Shown: piece after piece, positions 9,254 through 18,263 of the stretch | Position numbering within the stretch: position 1 is the first letter of the stretch | How the letters are laid out: every line of letters begins with the position of its first letter | Assembly: GCF_016107705.1 (NCBI RefSeq) | Contig: NZ_JAEHGC010000009.1 | Span: forward strand, 1-64,000 | Reading direction: 5' to 3' | Source of the DNA: Neobacillus cucumis | Lineage (GTDB): Bacteria > Bacillota > Bacilli > Bacillales_B > DSM-18226 | Length of the DNA: 64,000 nucleotides | Notes under the pieces: generated by a model | Databases searched by the model: none | The model's input: the letters and a program-made list of their open reading frames with translations, nothing else | What the model was told of the DNA's origin: nothing | Translations under genes and position numbers: made by a program

Positions 9254-9748
9254 GTGATGGCAGAAGAGTTTTATGGAAAAAACCTTTCTCCTGAGGATTT
9301 CTCTAACCCACCAAGGAAATTTTCAAAGGATGAACAAAAGGAGATTATCACTTATTTGTATTACATTCAAAACAATAAAATTGGATCAAATAGTGATGAT
9401 CAGAATTATCAATATTTACAAAACAAATATCCTGATTTTCAGTTGCAAAATCAATCTTATAAACAAATGTTTTATTATGAATGTATGAGATATAAGGATG
9501 AAATTGGCCAAGATACAATAGATCAACTTTAAAGTATATTTTATGTTCAACCATACAATAATGTCGATGAAATACAACCGGATGGTTTTAGTACTGCCAT
9601 ACTATATTCTAAACTCGTTTCTTCCAATGGTTTCGACTTCTTTTCGATTCTTGAAAGTGCAATTCGGGAAGCGGATCGAAAATGGAGGGAAGACGAATTT
9701 GAACAACGGAACAAGAAAAAGAAAAGAAAAAAGGAGATGGATCGTTAA
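9254..9748 (+). pseudogene. Mobile-element accessory gene with in-frame stop
   Basis: The first part (92 aa, GTG 9254 or ATG 9257) is hydrophilic and ends DTIDQL at a TAA (9530-9532). The same frame continues past the stop as SIFYVQPYNNVDEIQPDGF and ends in a very basic tail (RNKKKKRKKEMDR) at 9748. It has no start codon of its own, so this is one gene of about 164 codons broken by a nonsense mutation. No family recognised. It follows the relaxase closely and probably belonged to the same element. A further coding-like frame at 9749-9914 (KLLGSKKASSLKTKF) may be another remnant. Confidence 0.5.
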
Positions 9749-9914
9749 ACTTCTAGGCAGCAAAAAAGCTTCATCTCTGAAAACTAAATTTAAAATATTA
9801 CACCAAGGAAAAGAATATAAGTGCATTAATTTAGAAAAAAAATTTAACCATACAAACGAATGGTTCCTAACTAACGGCAATATTGATTATTTTTTTGAAT
9901 TGTTGACAATCTAA

Positions 9915-10200
9915 ATAGTTCTTTAAAGTATATTTATTCATTAATTAAAAACATTGATGGGAAAAGGTGAATATAAAACAATTTTAGTTGCTTAATACTT
10001 CCGCAATTTCAAACTAGCTGAATTGAATAAGTAATTTGGCTAATTAAAATGTTGCCTTTATCATAATTGAAGAAATTAAAAAGCCAGGCTCACCTGGCTT
10101 AGTCACAATGGTAATGAGGTACGAAACATACTGTTTGAAGGTCATTATTTGTATATATAATACTGCGTATGTGGAGTTTGGTCTTGGATATTTGCCTATT
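9915..10200. other. Intergenic region with a minus-strand terminator
   Basis: AAGCCAGG (10081-10088) and CCTGGCTT (10093-10100) form a perfect hairpin followed on the minus strand by TTTAATTTC. This looks like the terminator of a minus-strand unit whose gene (10201-10305) is now very short. Confidence 0.5.
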
Positions 10201-10305
10201 TCATAAAAATATGGTCTTAAGACGTTTCGCAGGTGCTTTCGTAGTAAAGAAGAAAGTACCTTCAACTATGATAGATGCCCCCCCTATTTGACCTTTTATT
10301 TTCAT
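10201..10305 (-). CDS. 34-aa ORF, probably a gene remnant
   Basis: ATG at 10305 opens MKIKGQIGGASIIVEGTF, continuing FFTTKAPAKRLKTIFL to a stop at 10201. The pattern is protein-like and a terminator lies 100 bp downstream on the same strand, so this is likely the start of a longer gene that lost its frame. No family recognised and no strong ribosome site. Confidence 0.3.
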   Translation of the reverse strand: MKIKGQIGGASIIVEGTFFFTTKAPAKRLKTIFL

Positions 10306-10496
10306 AGAAAAAAGACCTTGGAGCCTGCGGTTTGAATAAATCCAGTAAATAACAATCCTAAAATGGAAGAGATACAAAATGTATCTACTTATAAATTAAT
10401 TAGCCTATTAATTCCTTAGCATAGGAAAAATCAGCTTAGCTCACATTTTCCGTGTTTTTTTGTTTTACATATTTAATAAAAAGGACAAGGCCTACT
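10306..10496. other. Short non-coding spacer
   Basis: No gene, strong hairpin or repeat seen. Confidence 0.4.
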
Positions 10497-11018
10497 CTAA
10501 TAACCTAATACTTTTTTTAGTTCCTTTTTTTGAACTAACCATAAGTCGATATTTTTATATGGATCTGATGTTAGATATTCATTTGTTTTTTCTTTTGCAA
10601 ATTGAAAGGCGTCAATTTCTGTAATTCGTTCTTGATAAGGTAATTTTTTATCACTTTGGAAATGTAGTCTAAAATCAGGATCTAAATCTTGCATAACATG
10701 GCGAAATTCATGAAATAGAGTCTCGATTAATGGTCTATATTCACTGAAGCGAAAAATAAATATAATATTTAATTCTCTCCAATAAATACCTGATGCAAAA
10801 CGTAAATATTCGTCTTCTTCATCCCCTAAGTCACTAATGATTTTATTTGCTTCACAAATAGAACAAAAAATAACAGGGATGCTAAAATATGAGTCTAAGT
10901 ATTTAAAAATAATATTGGATAATGTTTTAATGTCCCAATAAAATTCATCATCCAACACATACCAATTTCTATATTGGTGATAAATAATGTGTTTTTGTAG
11001 AACTTGACTTAAAGACAC
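10497..11018 (-). CDS. Putative zinc metallopeptidase with HExxH motif
   Basis: The sequence ETLFHEFRHVMQD near residue 110-122 is an HExxH zinc-protease motif, and ERITEIDAF about 30 residues on offers the third (Glu) ligand, as in ImmA/IrrE-like and related small peptidases. There is no signal peptide or membrane span, so it should be cytoplasmic. Start: a GGAGG site lies 8 nt before GTG at 11018, so I prefer this over the upstream TTG at 11033 that overlaps the ribosome site; the product is then 173 aa. It stands alone with no XRE repressor beside it, so the ImmA parallel is structural only. Similar uncharacterised Bacillus proteins exist (I recall DUF3920). Confidence 0.65.
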   Translation of the reverse strand: MSLSQVLQKHIIYHQYRNWYVLDDEFYWDIKTLSNIIFKYLDSYFSIPVIFCSICEANKIISDLGDEEDEYLRFASGIYWRELNIIFIFRFSEYRPLIETLFHEFRHVMQDLDPDFRLHFQSDKKLPYQERITEIDAFQFAKEKTNEYLTSDPYKNIDLWLVQKKELKKVLGY

Positions 11019-11370
11019 GTATAAAACCTCCAATACGTTTTTGTCAATCGTTTTAAAAAACTTTATTATTCATTTATTTACAAAAATTATAAAATCCAAA
11101 CACGATGCTTAAAGAAATAAATTCCCTCTAAATTCTTTTCCACAATTTGTACATTTGTTTTTAATGTGGTGGATTAACATTTTCAATGGTAACGCTGATA
11201 CTAATGTTTCTAAAAAAATGTAAATATGTCGAACCAGTTTGGAAACATTTTATGCTTAAGTCTCTATTTATATTATTTTTAAAAATACTTTTTATAGCTT
11301 TGCGTATGGAAATAACCAACCTTCCTTTGATTAATTTAGCCGTAGAGATAAAGATGATAAAATAAAGTAA

Positions 11371-11487
11371 GCAAGGGAAGAGGAAAACAACCTTTTTCAA
11401 GAAATAGCACGTTTTGATGATATTACCTTTATAGAGGATGAAACTGTAAATGAGGAAATAGAAAAATTTGAGAATGAAATTTTTTGA
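11371..11487 (+). pseudogene. C-terminal coding remnant (acidic)
   Basis: An open frame without a start codon encodes REEENNLFQEIARFDDITF and a further acidic stretch, ending at TGA 11485-11487. That stop overlaps the TTG of the next gene, a typical coupled arrangement, so this is probably the surviving 3' end of an upstream operon gene. Identity unknown. Confidence 0.4.
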
Positions 11488-11744
11488 AAAACAAAGGTAG
11501 TGTGATTTTTTTGTTGGCGGTAAGGATTATAATTAATTCATTAGTTTTAGCAGTAGTGCTTTATGCGACCATTGTTATCTTACCCGATACATTCCACTTT
11601 AGTGTAATTGCATCAAAGTGGTTGTTTTTTACAATTACTGCTGTAATCTTAATATTCTCTAAAGAAAAATGGTGGAGTAAGCTTATTGCTTTAATTTTTG
11701 CCGTGGTAATTGATATTGTATTTATTATTTTATTTAACTCATAA
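11484..11744 (+). CDS. Small membrane protein, 86 aa
   Basis: Begins at TTG 11484, overlapping the stop of the upstream remnant (TTGA). The product has a short basic N-terminus and three hydrophobic segments (about residues 8-28, 38-55 and 64-84). No family recognised. Translational coupling suggests it was the second gene of a two-gene unit whose first member is now lost. Confidence 0.55.
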   Translation: MKNKGSVIFLLAVRIIINSLVLAVVLYATIVILPDTFHFSVIASKWLFFTITAVILIFSKEKWWSKLIALIFAVVIDIVFIILFNS

Positions 11745-11801
11745 TAAAACTTATTTTCGTCATTTGTATGAAGAACTAAAAAAATTTACATCAAATATAT
11801 A

Positions 11802-12373
11802 TCAAATCGGTGATTGTCTTGCACCACGTACAATTGAGGAAGCAACTACTGAGGGACTAGAAACCGTCTTATGATTGCAATTGATGCGTTCTAAGTATAT
11901 GTTGGTTGTGGAAACATCCGAATGGCCAGTCCGATCCTTAACTACTGCAAGATGAACGTCGTTCTCAAGCAGAGGAATGACAAATGTATGACGGAACCAG
12001 TGAAAGGTTACGCTTAAATTTTTTCCTGCAAGTTGTACAGCTTCTTTCACAATTTTAAACAGGGCAGGGTAGGACAACCGTTTTTTATTAACTCTGGGCT
12101 CATTTTTATTGTATAATGCGAAAAAGAGCGGGCTGGTATCCTGCATATTTATTTCAACTGTTTCGCCCGTATATTTTCGAAACTAAATAAAATATCTTTG
12201 GTTTTATCTCTTATAGGGATTGATCGAGGTTTATTCCCTTTACTAATGACATCTACAAATAAAAATCCTTTACAGTTATATCGAAAACTTCTCCAATTTA
12301 AGCTTAAAAGCTCACTTGCATGAAGCCCCGTGGTATAGAGTAGGTAACCAATCAGCAAATTCCTTTTCTCCAT
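11802..12373 (-). pseudogene. Tyrosine recombinase, C-terminal catalytic remnant
   Basis: Two minus-strand frames together give the catalytic domain of a phage-integrase/Xer-type recombinase. The first (12149-12373) holds LLIGYLLYTTGLHASELLSLNW; the position normally holding catalytic ArgI (TGLRxSE) is His here. The second (11802-12146) holds FHWFRHTFV (HxxR), GHSDVSTTNIYLE (His and nucleophile Tyr). A frameshift near 12150 separates them; the alternative frame reads KYTGETVEIN into the second part. The N-terminal SAM-like domain is missing. Inactive as it stands. An N-terminal fragment of a similar recombinase lies on the same strand at 37541-38001. Confidence 0.8.
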
Positions 12374-12622
12374 TTTTTAAAATTAATCTCATAAATTGTA
12401 TTAGGTTTATAAGAGTGGTAAAAAAACATTCATAACCAAGAAGAATCGCAGAATGATCTATCCCATACTCAAAAGCGTAATCAGTGAGTATGGTTTATCT
12501 GTTTAATTGTGTTCCAGCTCATGTTATAATGAGTAACTTAGGATAATTAAAACTTTTGCTCATAATTGAACGGATGCCAAAAAAAGCCTCCGCGTAGCGA
12601 TAAAATATAGAGGTGTAAGAGA
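12374..12622. other. Spacer, no gene seen
   Basis: No convincing coding frame. A GAGGTGT ribosome site at 12610-12616 serves the next gene. Confidence 0.4.
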
Positions 12623-12832
12623 ATGAATAAACGATGGACAATCGGTAAAATTAAAGAATTTGTTGAGAACAATTCGGAAAGTAAGTTGCTAACGACGGAA
12701 TATCTAGGTTTTTCTCAAAAGTTACTATTTAAATGTGCTTGTGGTAGCAATTTTGAAAAAACATTTACGAAATTTAAAAATAATAACCAACGTAAATGTG
12801 ACGTGTGCCAACCGCCAAAAGCGTCACGCTAA
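12623..12832 (+). CDS. Small zinc-finger-like protein, 69 aa
   Basis: A GAGGTG site precedes the ATG. The product has a basic helix-rich start (MNKRWTIGKIKEFVENN), then a beta/Cys segment FKCACGSNFEKTF and CDVCQPPKASR. CxC plus CxxC gives four cysteines that could bind one zinc in a treble-clef or ribbon fold, as in small DNA-binding modules associated with homing endonucleases and phage proteins. No full-length family match recalled. Isolated gene in the mobile region, closed by a terminator at 12936. Confidence 0.6.
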   Translation: MNKRWTIGKIKEFVENNSESKLLTTEYLGFSQKLLFKCACGSNFEKTFTKFKNNNQRKCDVCQPPKASR

Positions 12833-12935
12833 CGTTTAGCGAATAAACGAAGTGCCGATTTCTATTAAATAGAAGTTGGTGCTAAATACGAGGGACGATC
12901 TTCAATTAAAGGGCGCCTTAATTGAATAAAAGAAG

Positions 12936-12970
12936 AGCACATATTATGCATGACTAATATGTGCTTTCTT
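12936..12970. terminator. Bidirectional terminator
   Basis: AGCACATATTA (12936-12946) and TAATATGTGCT (12955-12965) form a perfect 11-bp stem with 8-nt loop and a T-rich 3' side. It serves the 69-aa gene; the sigma-54 activator on the other strand ends 230 bp away. Confidence 0.75.
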
Positions 12971-13192
12971 TATTTTAAAGAATTTTTATAATTTAGATAA
13001 AAAAGCATTCTTTCTGTCATTCCGTACATGTCGCTTCGACATTGAATGGACAGATAACCACGGTCTCCCCTAAGTCATTGGACTTATCCGTTTTTGTTTT
13101 CGATAACGTAAAAAGTAGTCCTGTTACCAATGCCATTAAGCACCTTATTATCTGGTTAGTTACAAGTATAGATTAAAGAAGCCACTAATGCT

Positions 13193-14548
13193 TTACAGGT
13201 CGCGCTTCCACCTCTGCAGCTTTTTTACTAATGTGGAGTGGTCAATTCCTAGTGATTTGGCGGCCTGGCGCAGCGATGAATTGTTGGCAATCGCCTCGTT
13301 AATAATTCGTTTTTCTAGTTGTTCTAATCTACTTTTCAAATTCGATGACGATCCATTTTCCATCTGTTGAAGCTGAAAGGGTAAATGATAGGGTTCAATA
13401 GTTTGCTCAAGCACTGAAGTAACAAGATTCTCCATAATATTTTTTAGCTCCCTTACATTTCCAGGCCAGTGATACTGGATAAGGCAATGCTTGGCTTCAG
13501 GTGTTAAGACTTTTTGAATTTTATACCGTTGACAATAAGATTCAAAATAATGATCAGCCAGTAAAATAATATCTTCCTTGCGCTCACATAAGGGAGGTAT
13601 ACGCAGTTCAATCACCGAAATCCTGTAGTATAGATCTTCCCTAAACTTCCCTTGTCTAATTAAGTTCATGATATCCTGATTGGTGGCACCGATCACACGA
13701 ATATTTACAGAAATGTCTGCAGTTCCTCCAATTCTCCGAATCTTTTTTTCTTGTAGCGCGCGCAGAAGTTTGACTTGCAGCTGGAAGGGCATCTCACCTA
13801 TTTCATCAAGCATTATAGTCCCATTATTGGCCAATTCCAACAATCCGAGTTTTCCTTGGCGACTTGCTCCTGTGAAGGCACCCGCTTCATACCCGAAGAA
13901 TTCAGACTCTAAAAGAGTCTCCGGGATTGCTCCACAATTGACTTTTATAAATGGTTGAGCCTTCCGATCGCTGAAATCGTGAATCAGGTTGGCAATCACC
14001 TCTTTCCCCACCCCAGAAGGTCCGGTTAACAAAACACTAGTGGGGAATGGAGCAATTTGGGTTACTTTTTCATAGATTTTTTTCATTCGGATATCGCGGA
14101 AAAGGAATTTATTTTCTTCTTCATCTTTTGTAAAGGTATATCGATAGTTTTGCATTTGTGAAAAAGTATTGGCTTTGCTTAAATCCTTTTGCAATGAATT
14201 TAGTTTGGTAACATCTCTTACACTCGTTACAACCATTTCAATGGTTCCATCCTCTGCAAAAACGGGATTTCCCGTTACAATTACTTCTTTTGTTTGAGCG
14301 ATGGTTTGTAATAGAGAAATCTTTTTCTTTTCGCGAAGGACTTGAAGGGAAACAGATTGATCGATAAATTCGTCCTGAACTAAATTCTTCATATGTCTTC
14401 CAACAAGATCTTCACGGGAAAAACCGGTGATCTGTTCATAAGCTTGATTGACGAAAAGTGTGATTCCATTACGATCAACAACATAAATTCCATCCGTCGA
14501 GAATTCAAGAATGGCTAACATTTGTTTATTATTTAACGTTTGAACCAT
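13193..14548 (-). CDS. PAS-domain sigma-54-dependent activator
   Basis: Enhancer-binding protein that activates sigma-54 RNA polymerase. Domains in order: PAS sensor (about 10-115; GIYVVDRNGITLFVNQAYEQITG), AAA+ ATPase (about 145-375) with Walker A GPSGVGKE at 176-183, the sigma-54 contact loop GAFTGA at 223-228 and Walker B TIMLDEIG at 244-251, R-finger region FREDLYYRI, then a Fis-type HTH at the C-terminus (LRQAAKSLGIDHSTLVKKLQRW). All activator motifs are intact. It is divergent from the lactonase-dehydrogenase operon, whose promoter is a clear -24/-12 element with palindromic upstream sites. It should therefore be the operon's specific activator, with the PAS domain sensing the substrate or a derived signal. 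Inference from position and motifs, but strong. Confidence 0.93.
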   Translation of the reverse strand: MVQTLNNKQMLAILEFSTDGIYVVDRNGITLFVNQAYEQITGFSREDLVGRHMKNLVQDEFIDQSVSLQVLREKKKISLLQTIAQTKEVIVTGNPVFAEDGTIEMVVTSVRDVTKLNSLQKDLSKANTFSQMQNYRYTFTKDEEENKFLFRDIRMKKIYEKVTQIAPFPTSVLLTGPSGVGKEVIANLIHDFSDRKAQPFIKVNCGAIPETLLESEFFGYEAGAFTGASRQGKLGLLELANNGTIMLDEIGEMPFQLQVKLLRALQEKKIRRIGGTADISVNIRVIGATNQDIMNLIRQGKFREDLYYRISVIELRIPPLCERKEDIILLADHYFESYCQRYKIQKVLTPEAKHCLIQYHWPGNVRELKNIMENLVTSVLEQTIEPYHLPFQLQQMENGSSSNLKSRLEQLEKRIINEAIANNSSLRQAAKSLGIDHSTLVKKLQRWKRDL

Positions 14549-14577
14549 AAATCTTCACCCTCATACAAAATGTAGGT

Positions 14578-14682
14578 GGTGAAATTTTCATATAGTGCTG
14601 AATTTTTTCACCATAGGATTAGTATGATGTTTTAATGCTTTTTTGTAAACCCTTACGCAATATGTTGGTGAAATTATTCACC
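14578..14682 (+). promoter_or_regulatory. Upstream activator sites (GGTGAA-N4-TTCACC)
   Basis: A perfect palindrome GGTGAA-ATTA-TTCACC lies at 14667-14682; GCTGAA-N4-TTCACC (one mismatch) at 14597-14612; and GGTGAA-AT-TTTCA at 14578-14590. A lone TTCACC is at 14554-14559. All lie in the divergent region, 50-150 bp upstream of the sigma-54 promoter, as expected for enhancer sites of the PAS activator. Confidence 0.75.
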
Positions 14683-14734
14683 ATTACAATCAATGAAAAA
14701 CTAGTAAATTGGCGTCCTAATAGTATTTTAAAAG

Positions 14735-14750
14735 TTGGCATGATTCTTGC
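14735..14750 (+). promoter_or_regulatory. Sigma-54 (-24/-12) promoter
   Basis: TTGGCATGATTCTTGC matches the SigL consensus TTGGCAC-N4/5-TTGC, with GG at 14737-14738 and GC at 14749-14750, i.e. the required 10 bases between them. It lies 55 bp upstream of the lactonase start, next to an activator gene carrying GAFTGA. Confidence 0.9.
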
Positions 14751-14805
14751 TTTTAAATAAGTGTAAAGAATTTTATTTGAATGAGAGAATACAAGGAGGT
14801 TTAAC

Positions 14806-15654
14806 ATGGCAAATATTATCACACCAAAACCGAAGCTTTATGTAATGGACAATGGCAGAATGAAAATGGATAAAAACTGGATGATTGCAATGCATAATCC
14901 AGCAACCACAGACAATCCAACAATGCCTTCTGAAATGGTAGAGTTCCCAATTTACACGGTCCTGGTTGATCATCCGGAAGGGAAAATTTTATTTGATACC
15001 GCCTGTAACCCGAATTCCATGGGAGCAGAAGGTCGGTGGACAGAAACGACACAAAAAGCTTTCCCTTGGCAAGCTGGAGAAGAGTGTTACCTCCACCATC
15101 GTCTCGAACAATTAAGAGTTCGTCCAGAAGATATTAAATATGTCGTTGCTTCTCATTTGCATTTAGATCACGCCGGCTGTTTGGAAATGTTTACGAATGC
15201 AACGATTATTGTGCATGAAGATGAGTTCAACGGCACGCTTCAATCCTATGCCCGCCATCAAAAAGAAGGTGCCTATATTTGGGGTGATATTGATGCCTGG
15301 ATTAAAAATCATTTGCAATGGCAAACCGTTAAACGGAATGAAGATTTCCTTGAACTTGCCTCCGGTATTCGTATCTTAAACTTTGGAAGCGGACATGCCT
15401 GGGGAATGCTTGGACTACATATAGATATGCCTGAAAAAGGTGGAATTATCTTAGCTTCAGACACAATCTATACAGCGGAAAGCTTTGGACCTCCAATTAA
15501 ACCTCCGGGTATTATCTATGACTCTGTCGGTTATTCAAAAACCGTTGAGAGAATACGCCGCCTGGCAAAAGAAACAAACTCAGAGGTCTGGTTTGGCCAT
15601 GATTCAAAGCAATTTGCCAAGTTTATCAAATCTACTAAGGGATATTACGAATAA
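14806..15654 (+). CDS. Metallo-beta-lactamase-fold lactonase (AHL/gamma-butyrolactone type)
   Basis: Hydrolase of the N-acyl-homoserine lactonase/AttM group, opening lactone rings. The 282-aa protein carries a complete dinuclear zinc set: HLHLDH at 117-122, H197 (GSGHAWG), D219 (LASDTIY) and H265 (WFGHDSKQ). There is no signal peptide, so it acts in the cytoplasm. It starts with a consensus AAGGAGG site and is first in an operon with an alcohol dehydrogenase (14 bp gap) and an aldehyde dehydrogenase. That trio is the same set as the Agrobacterium blcABC/attKLM operon, where the lactonase makes 4-hydroxybutyrate from gamma-butyrolactone. Substrate here is inferred; quorum-quenching activity is a possible side function. 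Confidence 0.87.
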   Translation: MANIITPKPKLYVMDNGRMKMDKNWMIAMHNPATTDNPTMPSEMVEFPIYTVLVDHPEGKILFDTACNPNSMGAEGRWTETTQKAFPWQAGEECYLHHRLEQLRVRPEDIKYVVASHLHLDHAGCLEMFTNATIIVHEDEFNGTLQSYARHQKEGAYIWGDIDAWIKNHLQWQTVKRNEDFLELASGIRILNFGSGHAWGMLGLHIDMPEKGGIILASDTIYTAESFGPPIKPPGIIYDSVGYSKTVERIRRLAKETNSEVWFGHDSKQFAKFIKSTKGYYE

Positions 15655-15668
15655 AAGGAGAATAAGAG

Positions 15669-16793
15669 ATGAAAATACGTGCAGCAGTACTTCATGAATT
15701 GGGGCTGCCTACCCCTTATGCAAAAAGTAAGCCTATCAAAATTGAAACTCTGGAACTGGATCCACCTGGACGTGGAGAAGTATTAGTGCAAATTAAGGCC
15801 GCTGGTCTTTGCCATTCAGATCTATCAGTGATTAATGGTAGTCGCCCCCGTCCAATGCCAATGGCATTGGGACATGAGGCAGCGGGCATCGTTGTTGAAG
15901 TCGGAGAAGGTGTCACAGACCTTCAACCAGGGGATCATGTTGTTTGTGCTTTCGTTCCAAGTTGCGGCCATTGTCTTCCTTGTCAGGAAGGACGTCCTGC
16001 GCTATGTGAACCAGGGGCCAAAACTAATACAGAAGGAACATTATTAAGCGGTGAACGGAGGATTCATTTAAATGAAGATACTGTTCATCACCATTTAGGT
16101 GTCTCTGCCTTTGCTGATCACGCAGTAGTTTCAAGAAATTCTCTCATCAAAGTCGACCCTGAGATTCCATTTGATAAGGTGGCTGTGTTCGGCTGTGCGG
16201 TTATTACAGGAGTAGGAGCGGTGGTTAATACAGCAAAAATTGAAATGGGAAGCACTGTGGCTATTATCGGGCTTGGCGGTGTTGGACTAAGTGCGCTTCT
16301 TGGGGCCATCACAGCCGGAGCCAGCCGAATTGTCGCAGTAGATGTCAATGATGCAAAGCTTGAGGAAGCACGTAAATTAGGAGCTACGGATACATTTAAC
16401 TCTAAAGACCCTGAAGTTGTCTCCCTTATCCGCGAAGCAACAGGTGGCGGAGTTGATTATGCATTTGAAACAGCAGGTGTGGTCCCTGCCATGAACGTGG
16501 CATATGGCATTACGAAACGCGGAGGTACTACAGTGACAACCGGATTGCCGCATCCTGATCATCACTTCTCTTTCCCACAAGTTACCTTAACGGCGGATGA
16601 GCGTACGCTTAAAGGATCTTATGTTGGAAGCTGTGTACCTGCTCGGGATATTCCACGGTTTATTGAATTATATAAGCAAGGCCGTCTTCCTGTCGATCAG
16701 TTATTAACAGATTGTTTATCGTTGGATGAGATTAACGAAGGCTTCGACCGGCTGGCTAAAGGGGAAGCTTCTCGATTGGTCGTTGTATTTTAG
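15669..16793 (+). CDS. Zinc-dependent alcohol dehydrogenase
   Basis: Medium-chain, zinc-type alcohol dehydrogenase of 374 aa, oxidising an alcohol with NAD(P). Catalytic zinc ligands Cys48 (GLCHSDL) and GHE at 68-70 are present, as are the structural zinc cysteines 99, 102, 105 and 113 ([15 protein letters not shown]). The Rossmann loop GLGGVG is near residue 200, followed by [23 protein letters not shown] precedes the ATG. As the middle gene of the sigma-54 operon, its expected job is oxidising the hydroxy acid released by the lactonase (for example 4-hydroxybutyrate) to a semialdehyde for the next enzyme. Zinc-type glutathione-dependent formaldehyde dehydrogenases are related but the context argues otherwise. 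Confidence 0.88.
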   Translation: MKIRAAVLHELGLPTPYAKSKPIKIETLELDPPGRGEVLVQIKAAGLCHSDLSVINGSRPRPMPMALGHEAAGIVVEVGEGVTDLQPGDHVVCAFVPSCGHCLPCQEGRPALCEPGAKTNTEGTLLSGERRIHLNEDTVHHHLGVSAFADHAVVSRNSLIKVDPEIPFDKVAVFGCAVITGVGAVVNTAKIEMGSTVAIIGLGGVGLSALLGAITAGASRIVAVDVNDAKLEEARKLGATDTFNSKDPEVVSLIREATGGGVDYAFETAGVVPAMNVAYGITKRGGTTVTTGLPHPDHHFSFPQVTLTADERTLKGSYVGSCVPARDIPRFIELYKQGRLPVDQLLTDCLSLDEINEGFDRLAKGEASRLVVVF

Positions 16794-16820
16794 TTCTGCA
16801 AGAGAAGAAGGGCGGAAGCA

Positions 16821-18263
16821 ATGTTGAAAAAATATCAGTTATTTATTGGCGGAGAATGGGTGGATAAAAAGGAAACTTTTGATGTCATCAATCCAGCAAC
16901 GGAAGAAATAATTGCACAGGTGCCCAATGCGACACATGAAGAAATGAGACTTGCTGTTGAAGCGGCTGTACGTGTTCAACCGGAATGGGCAGACAAGGTT
17001 GCGTCTGAACGTGCAAATATCCTTTTGAAAGCTGCGAAATTGATGAGCTCACGAACCGATGAGCTTGCTCAAATTATGACGCTAGAAGAAGGAAAACCGC
17101 TTGGTGAAGCACGTGGTGAAATCGCCTATGCCATTTCTTTTTTGGAATGGTTTGCTGAAGAAGCTAAACGTGTCTATGGGGATACCATCCCCTCGAACTC
17201 TAAGGATAAACGGATTTTGGTACTCAAGCGTCCTGTTGGTGTGACAGCAGCAATCACTCCATGGAACTTTCCAGCAGCGATGATTACAAGGAAAATTGGA
17301 CCGGCTCTCGCTGCGGGCTGTACCATGATCGTCAAGCCATCTGAATTGACGCCATTATCTGCATTAGAAATTGCCAGCATTTTTGAAGAAGCAGGTCTTC
17401 CCAAAGGAGTTCTATCCATCGTCACAGGAACAGATCCTGCTGAGCTGACACAGGTATTAATGGAAGATACACGCGTTCGTAAAATATCTTTCACGGGATC
17501 AACAAGTGTTGGAAAGCTGTTAATGAGACAGGCTGCTGATACGATGAAACGGGTTTCTTTTGAGTTAGGGGGACATGCTCCGTTTATTGTCTTTCCTGAT
17601 GCTGATTTGGAGGAGGCAGTTTCTCATGCGGCATTGGCAAAAATGCGGGGAATGGGTGAAACATGCGTGGCGGCCAACCGCTTCTATGTACACCAGGAGA
17701 TTCTTCCAGCCTTTACAGAGAAATTAGTAGAACTTCTGGAAACCATGAAAGTAGGAAATGGTCTTGAAGAAGGAATTACAGTAGGTCCTCTGATTGAACC
17801 TTCTGCTGTACAAAAAGTTAAAGATCAGGTACAAGATGCGGTTTCGAAGGGTGCCAAACTCTTATTAGGAGGAGAATGCGCAGGATTTGAAAAAGGATAT
17901 TATTATCCACCGACAATTCTAGCAGGTGTTACGGAGAAGATGAAAATATCGAAAGAAGAGACATTCGGGCCCGTTGTCGCAATTCTTCCTTTTGAAACGG
18001 AAGAGGAAGTACTCTACAAAGCGAATGATACGCATTATGGATTAGCCGCTTATTTCTTTACACGAGATGTAGGCAGAATTTTTCGCCTCGCTGAGCGTTT
18101 AGAATTTGGCATTCTTGGTGCCAATGACGGTATGCCATCCGTTGCCCAAGCACCGTTCGGAGGCGTGAAGGAATCCGGTTTAGGCCGAGAAGGAAGTAAA
18201 TATGGTATCGAGGAATATCTCGATATCAAATATTTATCACTTGGTGGTATTTCTGCAAAATAG
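16821..18263 (+). CDS. Aldehyde dehydrogenase, succinate-semialdehyde type
   Basis: NAD(P)-dependent aldehyde dehydrogenase of 480 aa, the usual length for GabD. Seen: cofactor stretch ITPWNFPAAMITRKIGPALA, FTGSTSVGK, the general-base segment FELGGHAPFIVF (about 246-257) and the catalytic cysteine in GETCVAANRF (about 283). The order ELGGxAPFIVF...TCVAANR resembles succinate-semialdehyde dehydrogenases, with His in place of the common Asn in GGNAP. It is the last gene of the sigma-54 operon, 27 bp after the alcohol dehydrogenase, and would complete lactone to hydroxy acid to semialdehyde to dicarboxylate. Exact substrate is inferred. Confidence 0.88.
   Translation: MLKKYQLFIGGEWVDKKETFDVINPATEEIIAQVPNATHEEMRLAVEAAVRVQPEWADKVASERANILLKAAKLMSSRTDELAQIMTLEEGKPLGEARGEIAYAISFLEWFAEEAKRVYGDTIPSNSKDKRILVLKRPVGVTAAITPWNFPAAMITRKIGPALAAGCTMIVKPSELTPLSALEIASIFEEAGLPKGVLSIVTGTDPAELTQVLMEDTRVRKISFTGSTSVGKLLMRQAADTMKRVSFELGGHAPFIVFPDADLEEAVSHAALAKMRGMGETCVAANRFYVHQEILPAFTEKLVELLETMKVGNGLEEGITVGPLIEPSAVQKVKDQVQDAVSKGAKLLLGGECAGFEKGYYYPPTILAGVTEKMKISKEETFGPVVAILPFETEEEVLYKANDTHYGLAAYFFTRDVGRIFRLAERLEFGILGANDGMPSVAQAPFGGVKESGLGREGSKYGIEEYLDIKYLSLGGISAK

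Noticed and set aside
9543..9914. 123-aa plus-strand ORF
   Set aside because: Its first two thirds are an off-frame reading of the interrupted gene at 9254-9748, whose frame has far more protein-like composition. Only the end (9749-9914) may be a real remnant.
10044..10265. 73-aa minus-strand ORF
   Set aside because: It runs through the minus-strand terminator at 10076-10100 and competes with the better-placed 10201-10305 frame.
11161..11400. 79-aa minus-strand ORF with a signal-like N-terminus
   Set aside because: No ribosome site, and it lies antisense to the acidic coding remnant and its upstream DNA; composition is not protein-like after the first 25 residues.
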